From assembly GCA_964425215.1 (NCBI GenBank), contig CAYRLW010000020.1:1-55305 (forward strand): a stretch of DNA of 55,305 nt, given 5' to 3'. Both the position numbers and the translations under genes were made by a program. This DNA is from CAYRLW01 sp964425215 (GTDB lineage Bacteria; Spirochaetota; Spirochaetia; Treponematales; Breznakiellaceae). Shown here piece after piece: positions 49,209 to 55,305 of the stretch (positions are counted from its first letter, which is position 1; the number at the start of each line of letters is the position of its first letter). The notes below the pieces were generated by a model. It saw only the letters and a list, made by a program, of their open reading frames with translations. It made no database searches and was not told where the DNA came from.

Positions 49209-50350
49209 CAATCCAAGCGCACCGTTGTCAGTTTAAACCGGCCATCGTCGTCCTTGACCCACTTAAGATCCGTAACCACCACCTCTCCCGGACCGCCGAT
49301 TTCCACGTCCACGGTTTTTCCGCCCCCGATAACCTGGAATTTTACGGCCCCCGCGTTGGAAGCCCAAATACGGATTCCGTTTTGCGCCTGGACGGTCAAC
49401 ACGTCGGATTTGCGGAAATACCGCTCGTCCCGATTTTTCCGGTCGCTTTCCCAGCGGAACATGCAGTACCCCTTAAAGGTAGCCTGCAGGGTAAAGGGGT
49501 AAGGATTGGGGGATGAAAGGATAACCGGCGCTGGATTTATGGGGGTGGCCGGGGCCGTAGCATCGGTTCCCGCATCGCTGGCCCCGGGGGCGGCGGAAGA
49601 AACGGCCCCGGCGCTGGGGGTCGAAGCCCCAGCGGCTCCGGCGGTCGGTGCGGAGGACCCGCCGGCCAGGGTATCGGCCTGTAGGTCAAAGCGAAGCATG
49701 GCTCCCTTGGCGGGCTCGTTTTTTAAAAGGTCCGCCACAAAAACCTTCACGTCCGGCGTCCCATCCCCGTTTAGATCCAACAACTTTTCTTGACCCAGAG
49801 ACAGATTCAGATCCTCCGTCGGCGTCGTCAAAGAGGCCGAATCCCCCAGGGATTTTAATTCCAACCGGTACTTGGTATTTCCCAGGCTTATGACTACCGC
49901 GTCGCCCTTGTAGAGCCGTTTGTTCAAGGTACCCCTATCCAGGGTATACACCACCGCTCGGTGGACCTTGGATTCCGCCGAAGCGGCGGGCCGTTGAGTA
50001 AGCAGGACCACGGCGCCGATCAAAACAACAGCCCCCGCTACCGCTACCGGGATTATCCATTTTTTCGGATTCCTGGGTTCCCGGGAAAGCAGTTGTTCCA
50101 CCGGTACCGGTTGTTCTTGAATTTTAAGGGATTTGTACAACCCGATCATCTCTTGGCTATCCAAACCTAAATATTCCGAGTAGTTGCGTAAAAAACCCAA
50201 AAGGTACGGCTCCCCGGGGAACTGGCCAAAGTTCTCGGATTCCAACGCTTCCAGGTATCGTTGGGCGATATTGGTATCCTTCATCACCTGATCAAAGGTA
50301 TACCCCCTCTTTTCACGGGCGGTTTTTAATTTTTCACCTAACGATTCCAC
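49208..50350 (-). CDS. RodZ-like membrane protein with N-terminal HTH
   Basis: 380 aa. A Cro/CI-type helix-turn-helix (about 1-70: LGEKLKTAREKRGYTFDQV, IAQRYLEALESENF) is followed by a linker, one membrane helix (WIIPVAVAGAVVLIGAVVLL), an outer region, an Ala/Gly/Ser/Pro-rich linker and a C-terminal DUF4115-like domain. This is the RodZ layout; RodZ links MreB to cell shape. In a spirochaete the role may differ. The start is GTG at 50350 after GGAGGAGGAAAGCG. Confidence 0.8.
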   Translation of the reverse strand: MESLGEKLKTAREKRGYTFDQVMKDTNIAQRYLEALESENFGQFPGEPYLLGFLRNYSEYLGLDSQEMIGLYKSLKIQEQPVPVEQLLSREPRNPKKWIIPVAVAGAVVLIGAVVLLTQRPAASAESKVHRAVVYTLDRGTLNKRLYKGDAVVISLGNTKYRLELKSLGDSASLTTPTEDLNLSLGQEKLLDLNGDGTPDVKVFVADLLKNEPAKGAMLRFDLQADTLAGGSSAPTAGAAGASTPSAGAVSSAAPGASDAGTDATAPATPINPAPVILSSPNPYPFTLQATFKGYCMFRWESDRKNRDERYFRKSDVLTVQAQNGIRIWASNAGAVKFQVIGGGKTVDVEIGGPGEVVVTDLKWVKDDDGRFKLTTVRLD

Positions 50351-50407
50351 CGCTTTCCTCCTCCACAAAAAAACGATTCGCCGCGGCTTTCCAGCGGTTT
50401 GAAAGCA

Positions 50408-50518
50408 TGAGTCCACTCTAAAAACCAGTTGTTTTTAGAATGGACTTAAGTAATTCCTTACAGGAATTACGTTTTCATAGGAACAAATCTAAAAGCTGAA
50501 GTTTTTAGATTTGACTCA
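50408..50518. mobile_element. MITE-like repeat family 3, full copy
   Basis: 111 bp with three hairpins in a row: TCTAAAAAC/GTTTTTAGA, GTAATTCC/GGAATTAC and AAATCTAAAA/TTTTTAGATTT. The ends, read inward, are TGAGTCCACTCTAAAAAC and TGAGTCAAATCTAAAAAC, matching at nearly all positions. AGCA flanks both sides (50404-50407 and 50519-50522). No coding capacity. It lies between the rodZ-like and lolA-like genes. Confidence 0.75.
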
Positions 50519-50524
50519 AGCATT

Positions 50525-51211
50525 CTAATTTTTAAACAAAAAATTATTGTATAAATTAGCCGACGCGGGAGAATCGTAGGCGAACCGGGCTTCCGGTATA
50601 CCCTGATTCAACTTGATTTCCGTAAAATCAAACTGAATGGTTTCGTCGGCTATGGTCTTCCCCTGGATGCGTCGAATTAAATCGGTTTGGGGGTCGATGG
50701 CCAAACGCAACTCCCGGAACCCCTCGGAGAGGCTCCGGCGGGATAACACCAACGTTATCACCAATTCGGAGGAACCGGCCTCCAATGGTTGGGGATCCGG
50801 ACCCACCGCGTACGCCGCAGCGTAGTTCCGTCGTAATAAATTTAACCCCTCGGCGGAGGCGATATTCGCTCCGGCGGCCTTTTTGGTGGCCCCGGTATTT
50901 TGATTCAGTACGGCCCGGTATTCGGGGAGGTATACGGTTAAGGTATCCCCATTATAGGCTATAACCTGCTCCTCGGGACTCGTAAAATCGATCCGAAGGA
51001 GACCAGAGTTTTTATAGATAATGGTGCCATACATTTTGGTTTTTGATGTGGTAATCGCTATTTTCGCGGAATAGTCGGTTATGGAAGCGTACCGTTCCCC
51101 CACGGTGGCTAGGAACTTATCTGCCGTGAGGATCTCTTGGGACCAGAGGGTTGGTCGGGGGGAAAAAAGCGCGACCGCGAAGGAAACCAATAAAAAAAGG
51201 GACCGTTTCAC
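50525..51211 (-). CDS. LolA-like lipoprotein carrier protein
   Basis: 228 aa secreted protein. The signal peptide is KRSLFLLVSFAVALF with probable cleavage near LWSQE. The body shows the LolA/LolB-like pattern: TADKFLATVGERYASITDYS, then GLLRIDFTSPEEQVIAYNGD, TLTVYLPE and FRELRLAIDPQTDLIRRIQG. It probably carries lipids or lipoproteins across the periplasm. GTG at 51211 follows GAGGTACGTAACG; a longer ATG at 51241 would blunt the signal peptide. Confidence 0.8.
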   Translation of the reverse strand: MKRSLFLLVSFAVALFSPRPTLWSQEILTADKFLATVGERYASITDYSAKIAITTSKTKMYGTIIYKNSGLLRIDFTSPEEQVIAYNGDTLTVYLPEYRAVLNQNTGATKKAAGANIASAEGLNLLRRNYAAAYAVGPDPQPLEAGSSELVITLVLSRRSLSEGFRELRLAIDPQTDLIRRIQGKTIADETIQFDFTEIKLNQGIPEARFAYDSPASANLYNNFLFKN

Positions 51212-51359
51212 CGTTACGTACCTCGCAGGGTTTATATCCATGGGGGAAATACAAGAGGTATTTCCATAAGCCTTTCGGTCCCTATACTATCCCTTTGAAG
51301 GCGGGTAGCGCAATACCATGGCCCATCAAGGGACCACGGTAACACTTCCCCGGGAACTT

Positions 51360-51396
51360 CCTAAAAATTTGTCGAACATGTCCGACAGGCTCCTAG
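51360..51396 (-). repeat. Repeat family 2, minimal hairpin copy
   Basis: On the minus strand TAGGAGCCTGTCGGACATGTTCGACA, then AATTTTT. Only an end of the element and a TGTCG...CGACA hairpin remain. The TAG is the stop codon of yhbY. Confidence 0.6.
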
Positions 51397-51686
51397 GGCA
51401 GTTGGATACTCCTATCCTCCGGCTTTTCTGCAGGACGGTACAAGACCGCCACGTTTCCAATAAGTCGGACCAATTCGGCCCCGGTTTGTTCCGCCAACGA
51501 GGAGGCTATCTCCTTTCGCTCTTCCTTGGACGCCACAAAGCGTATTTTTAGTAATTCTCGGTGACGAAACTCCTGGGCAACCATTCGATACAGCCCTTCG
51601 GAGGCCCCTTCTTTGCCGACCATCACCGTCGGTTCCGCCTTGGAAGCCAAGCCGGACAGGTATCCCCTCTGTTTACTCGTGAGCAT
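51393..51686 (-). CDS. yhbY: CRS1/YhbY-domain RNA-binding protein
   Basis: 97 aa. LTSKQRGYLSGLASKAEPTV, MVGKEGASEGLYRMV and HRELLKIRFV match the CRM domain, including the GxxG-type loop. YhbY associates with pre-50S ribosomes. The ATG at 51686 follows TTGGAGGAACGG. The stop codon lies in a family 2 repeat fragment. It overlaps the thioredoxin-fold gene by 14 bp. Confidence 0.88.
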   Translation of the reverse strand: MLTSKQRGYLSGLASKAEPTVMVGKEGASEGLYRMVAQEFRHRELLKIRFVASKEERKEIASSLAEQTGAELVRLIGNVAVLYRPAEKPEDRSIQLP

Positions 51687-52377
51687 CCGTTCCTCCAAAA
51701 AGAAAATCCAGAGCTTCCATTTCCGAAAACGGCCACCCAAGGGCTGTTTTTTTGTTTTTTACCAGCGCGGGGATTCCGCTCGTCCCCGAGGGGATTGAAA
51801 GGAAGGGGAAATCCTCGATAAAGCGGAGCGCCGGGGCAAATCGAGAGACGGGATGACGGGTAATCCGTTCCGCCAGGGCTACGCGCCACAACAGGTCCGC
51901 GGCTTCAGGGGCCGCCGTATCCCGTCGGGATACCACCAGGTCCCCAAATACGGTGGCCTGACGTTTGCCCAGAGAACCCGCCTCATCGAGCTTCCCGTCC
52001 AGGGCTTCTATTCGATCCAAATATTCGCTTTTCGGTTCCCCCGGAGCCCCAATATGGGAAATCCCATCCAGCAGAGCGTCAAATCCATAAACCAGGGGTG
52101 TACCATAAATTCGAAGTTCAGGCATATCCTTCCCCGTAATAACCAGGGCAGGAAGGGCATCCAAACGAAATTTACGAATCAAATCCCCGCTTTCCGAAGC
52201 GTCGTTAATATCCACGGAGAGCCGATTGGTCAGCTCCGCCAATTCTTCGGCCAACTGGCGAGTTTCCCTGCAGGCTGAATCCTCTAGCTTGTAGGTAAAC
52301 ACCTGAATCGACACCTGTTTGCGGAGCCTCGCAAGCCGGGCTTCCGCTTCTTTGCGAGCGGCTCTGTTCAAAATCAT
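51673..52377 (-). CDS. Thioredoxin-fold protein resembling PDO, without CxxC
   Basis: 234 aa. The first half (SIQVFTYKLEDSACRETRQL, LSVDINDASESGDLIRKF, LDALPALVITGKD, RIYGTPLVYGFDALLDGI) resembles the first thioredoxin unit of protein disulfide oxidoreductase, with the cis-proline in ALPAL. The second half may be a second such unit. The place of the CxxC holds DSAC, so only one cysteine is left and a redox role is unlikely as for PDO. Function unknown. Confidence 0.55.
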   Translation of the reverse strand: MILNRAARKEAEARLARLRKQVSIQVFTYKLEDSACRETRQLAEELAELTNRLSVDINDASESGDLIRKFRLDALPALVITGKDMPELRIYGTPLVYGFDALLDGISHIGAPGEPKSEYLDRIEALDGKLDEAGSLGKRQATVFGDLVVSRRDTAAPEAADLLWRVALAERITRHPVSRFAPALRFIEDFPFLSIPSGTSGIPALVKNKKTALGWPFSEMEALDFLFGGTDAHE

Positions 52378-52412
52378 GTCTTAAGAATAGGACCTTCACC
52401 GTCCTCCGTCAA

Positions 52413-54374
52413 CTATGGGGAGACCGGCTCCTGAACCAAGCTCTTGAATTCCCCCTCGTCCAGGGATTCCTTTTCCAGGAGCAACGTGGCGATTTTGTCT
52501 AACAGTTCCCGTTTTTCGGAAAGCAACGCCTTTACCTGGGCGTACCGATCGTTCAACATCCGGGCGATTTCCTCGTCGATATACTGTTGGGTCGACTCGG
52601 AATACTCCCGATGAAGCAGGGGCTCGTTGTTCTGCATTCCCAGCATACTGGCTCCCCGTTGGGTCAGGGCCACGTTTCGGAAGCGACTGCTCATCCCGTA
52701 GTCGGTTATCATCCTTCGGGCAATGTCCGTGGCCTTGGTCAGGTCGTTGGCCGCCCCGGTGGAGATTTTGCCAAACACCAGTTCTTCCGCCCCCCGGCCG
52801 CCTAAAAGCACGTCGATCTTTCCCAACAATTCCTCTTCGGTCATCAGGTACCGATCTTCCGTGGGCATTTGGAGCGTGTATCCCAGGGCACCGAAACCCC
52901 GGGGTACAATAGAAATTTTTTGTACCGGATCGGAACCCGTGGTGAACGCCGCGACCAACGCGTGGCCCGTTTCGTGAAACGCCACGATGCGCCGTTCCTC
53001 ATCGGAGATAACCCGCGTCTTTTTCTGCAGGCCCGCTACGGTTTTTTCTATAGCCTCTTGAAAATCCCTTTGAATAACCTGTTTTCTTCCGGCGCGGACC
53101 GCTAAAAGGGCCGCTTCGTTTACGATATTCGCCAGGTCCGCTCCCACAAACCCCGAGGTCCCCCGGGCCACCGCGGCCAAATCGACTTCAGGACTTAGTT
53201 TTACAGCCTTAGAATGGATCCGGAGAATCGCTTCCCGTCCCTTAAGATCCGGCCGGTCCACGAGCACCTGTCGGTCAAAACGACCAGGCCTTAGGAGGGC
53301 AGGATCGAGCACGTCGGGCCGATTGGTCGCCGCCAGAATGATAAGACCGCTGGTAGCGTCAAAGCCGTCCATCTCTACAAGGAGCTGGTTCAGGGTTTGT
53401 TCCCGTTCGTCGTTCCCCCCCATGGGTCCGGTGATTCGGCTTTTGCCGATGGCGTCCAACTCGTCAATAAATATAATACAGGGAGCCTTTTCCCGGGCCT
53501 GTTTAAAGAGATCCCGCACCCGGGCCGCCCCCACGCCGACGAACATCTCCACAAAATCGGCGCCGCTCATCCGGAAAAACGGAACCCCCGCTTCTCCCGC
53601 CACAGCCCGAGCCAACAGTGTTTTCCCCGTTCCAGGGGGCCCGACCAAGAGGACCCCCTTAGGAATCTTCCCGCCGATATCGGTGTATTTTTTTGGGGAT
53701 TTTAGAAAATCCACCACCTCTATAAGCTCGTCCTTCGCTTCGTCCACCCCGGCCACGTCGACGAACCGGGTTACCACGTCCCCCTCGGCGACGATGACCG
53801 CTTTATTTTGCCCTACGGACAGGACGTTGCCTCCCATATTGCCGATACGCTTCATAAAAAAGCGCCATATAAAAAAGAAAATCACAAAGGGAACGACCCA
53901 GCTAAAGACAAAATTGATCATCGCGTTCCCCTCTTGGGAAACCGCGTAGTAGGAAACCCCCTTCTGATCCATCAATTTGACGAATTCGGGATCGTACACC
54001 GGCACGGTCCTATACCCCGCCTGGGGGGCGGTATACCGACGGGTAAGAAGATCCGTTTGATCCTTGGTGGCGGAGGTGTAACCGGTATAGTAGTTATTGT
54101 CCAGCTCTACCCGTTTAATTTCTCCCGACTCTATTTTTTTCTTAAACTCGGAAAAATCGATGGTCGGATTCACCTTGGTAAGAAACACGTAGTTAAAGAG
54201 GGTCATAAAAACGATAAGGACTACGATATAACCCAGGGAAAACTTAAATTGCCACCCTCCTAAGGGTCCCCCGGGACCGGGAGAATTAGGCCCGCCAAAG
54301 GGAAACTGAAATGGGTTTAATTTAGGATCCTTTTTTCCCCGTTTAGATCCCCCTTGTTTGGTCGGCTTTTTCAT
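52413..54374 (-). CDS. ftsH: ATP-dependent zinc metalloprotease FtsH
   Basis: 653 aa. Two membrane helices (about 52-72 and 155-175) enclose a small periplasmic domain. The AAA module has GPPGTGKTLLARAVAGEAG, CIIFIDELDAIG and the second region of homology AATNRPDVLDPALLRPGRFD. The zinc site is HETGHALVAAF. It degrades membrane and some cytosolic proteins as a hexamer. The N-terminus is extended, with a KGKK-type basic and Gly/Pro-rich segment. TAAGGAGCGTATTTA precedes the ATG. Confidence 0.96.
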   Translation of the reverse strand: MKKPTKQGGSKRGKKDPKLNPFQFPFGGPNSPGPGGPLGGWQFKFSLGYIVVLIVFMTLFNYVFLTKVNPTIDFSEFKKKIESGEIKRVELDNNYYTGYTSATKDQTDLLTRRYTAPQAGYRTVPVYDPEFVKLMDQKGVSYYAVSQEGNAMINFVFSWVVPFVIFFFIWRFFMKRIGNMGGNVLSVGQNKAVIVAEGDVVTRFVDVAGVDEAKDELIEVVDFLKSPKKYTDIGGKIPKGVLLVGPPGTGKTLLARAVAGEAGVPFFRMSGADFVEMFVGVGAARVRDLFKQAREKAPCIIFIDELDAIGKSRITGPMGGNDEREQTLNQLLVEMDGFDATSGLIILAATNRPDVLDPALLRPGRFDRQVLVDRPDLKGREAILRIHSKAVKLSPEVDLAAVARGTSGFVGADLANIVNEAALLAVRAGRKQVIQRDFQEAIEKTVAGLQKKTRVISDEERRIVAFHETGHALVAAFTTGSDPVQKISIVPRGFGALGYTLQMPTEDRYLMTEEELLGKIDVLLGGRGAEELVFGKISTGAANDLTKATDIARRMITDYGMSSRFRNVALTQRGASMLGMQNNEPLLHREYSESTQQYIDEEIARMLNDRYAQVKALLSEKRELLDKIATLLLEKESLDEGEFKSLVQEPVSP

Positions 54375-54702
54375 TAAATACGCTCCTTAATAATCAGAAC
54401 CGATACATACTACCGTACAATGCGGCCCTGGACTTTCCCACAGGAAAAAAGGCCATCACATATACGGCTATTACGGTACTTTTTCGAGAAAGATCCCTAG
54501 GAGCCTGTCGGGCTTGTAAATTTTTCGGGTCTAAGGGGACCCTTTAGACCCGAAAAATCACAATATACCCGGCTCCTTTGGAAGTTTGACGATAGGGTAC
54601 CTTCCCTATAAAGATACTATTTATTTAAAAAAAGGACCACCAAAGATAAAAAATATTGCCCCATGCGCTCCACCAAAACGTAGAGGGTTTTGGCAAAACC
54701 GC
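54375..54702. other. Intergenic region between ftsH and the mscS-like gene
   Basis: 328 bp without a gene. It holds the family 2 fragment at 54499-54590 and a CCAAAAC/GTTTTGG hairpin near 54672-54693. No firm ftsH promoter is seen. Confidence 0.5.
54499..54590 (+). repeat. Repeat family 2, truncated copy in opposite orientation
   Basis: CTAGGAGCCTGTCGGGCTTGT, a TTTTTCGGGTCTAAGGGGACC / CTTTAGACCCGAAAAA hairpin, then CCCGGCTCCTTTGGAAGTTTG. It matches the first half of the full copies at 3327 and 32124 read from the GGAGCC end. The central stem has different sequence but keeps its pairing. Confidence 0.65.
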
Positions 54703-55305
54703 TTACACAGAACTTCGTATATTGATGGTTTTAGAATCCGCCAGACGGATATCAATTTTTTGATAGGGTATTTCGATCCTCTCCACTTCAAAGCGTTTTT
54801 TTATTTCCAGCATAATGGAATTTTTAAGGGCCAAATAGTTGGATTTTTCGAACCAAAGTCCGCAGAGTATGTTTATCCCCGAGGCGTCGAATTTATCTAA
54901 AACGATAAGGGGTTCGGGATTATCCAGGGCGTACACGTTATGCCGAGCCAGATCCTCCAAAACCCCCTTTACCCGTTCCAGGTCCTCCGTATACCCCACG
55001 GTCACCCAGACATCCAGCCGCCGAATGGGGTAACGGGTTACGTTGATCACGTTCGTTTTAATAAGGGTTTCGTTGGGAATCCGGACAAAGCGATTGTCGA
55101 AGGTCCTTAGTTTTATAGAAAGCAAGTCTACGGACTCCACGATTCCCGTCGTATCCCCCACCTGGATTACATCGCCCAATACAAAGGGTTTTTCGGAAAC
55201 AAGGAAGAGCCCCGAAATGACGTTGGACACGGAGGTTTGGGAAGCAAACCCCAGGGCTACCCCAGCTATACCTGCGGCCCCCAGGAGGGCGGAAAGATCG
55301 ATCCC
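54703..55305 (-). CDS. MscS-family mechanosensitive channel, N-terminus outside window
   Basis: Partial, 200 codons; the frame is open to the window end. The pore helix GAAGIAGVALGFASQTSVSN and the beta domain FVLGDVIQVGDTTGIVESVD are characteristic of MscS. The C-terminal alpha-beta domain ends RLADSKTIN. The listed start at 55230 is only an internal GTG. It releases solutes on hypo-osmotic shock. Confidence 0.9.
   Translation of the reverse strand, partial: GIDLSALLGAAGIAGVALGFASQTSVSNVISGLFLVSEKPFVLGDVIQVGDTTGIVESVDLLSIKLRTFDNRFVRIPNETLIKTNVINVTRYPIRRLDVWVTVGYTEDLERVKGVLEDLARHNVYALDNPEPLIVLDKFDASGINILCGLWFEKSNYLALKNSIMLEIKKRFEVERIEIPYQKIDIRLADSKTINIRSSV

Noticed and set aside
51242..51359. 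A gene in the gap between yhbY and the lolA-like gene
   Set aside because: No frame with a ribosome binding site or plausible composition; only the end of a family 2 fragment is recognisable.

Overview
The window looks like a chromosome segment of a host-associated spirochaete of the genus Treponema, of the roughly 50% GC kind known from termite guts. This is inferred from protein character and gene order; I could not search a database. The supporting order is rpsP-khpA-rimM-trmD-rplS, a FliK-like protein, a small FlhB-like protein, HD-GYP and YraN. There is also FtsH, a RodZ-like protein, a LolA-like protein and several short lineage-type hypotheticals. No phage, CRISPR array or transposase gene is visible.

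Layout. 0.3-10.2 kb is a polyol/pentose locus: a xylitol-type dehydrogenase, an epimerase-kinase pair, a GntR/LacI-type regulator and an SDR. A soluble MCP fused to a solute-binding domain and a NarL-type two-component pair lie among them. 10.3-15.4 kb holds a UPF0158-GNAT fusion, a lone DbpA-type RNA-binding domain, a membrane protein, an MBL hydrolase and a Na/Pi symporter. 15.9-21.6 kb is a complete dipeptide/oligopeptide ABC transporter (binding protein, two permeases, two ATPases). 21.6-30.2 kb holds a YfcE phosphoesterase, trpS, truA, a histidine kinase, DUF1638, ndk, an M3 oligopeptidase and gpsA. 30.2-39.1 kb runs from ffh through the ribosomal/tRNA-modification operon to flagellar-type and c-di-GMP genes. 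39.3-40.5 kb is mtnN-luxS, followed by a 19-bp tandem array and a tRNA-Gly. 40.8-55.3 kb is almost all minus strand: acyP, two response regulators, recX-rpsI-rplM, small membrane proteins, a UvrD/PcrA helicase, rimO, rodZ-like, lolA-like, yhbY, a CxxC-less thioredoxin-fold protein, ftsH, and an mscS-like gene cut by the window end.

The most unusual material is between the genes. There are three families of short, hairpin-built, non-autonomous elements (MITE-like). Family 1 is 153-155 bp with three consecutive hairpins and ends related as inverted repeats. Four copies are flanked by perfect 4-bp target duplications, and one is inserted inside the terminal hairpin of an older copy. Family 3 (111 bp) also shows a 4-bp duplication. 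Family 2 (about 150 bp) sits at gene 3' ends and contributes to two stop codons.

Second, several genes without a Shine-Dalgarno sequence have a promoter -10 box ending 5-9 nt before the start codon, which predicts leaderless or near-leaderless mRNAs. They include three signal-transduction genes. Other notable items are an FlhB-like gene put out of frame by a ten-A tract just after its ATG, a tRNA-Gly precursor with a greatly extended acceptor stem, and several unusual domain architectures.
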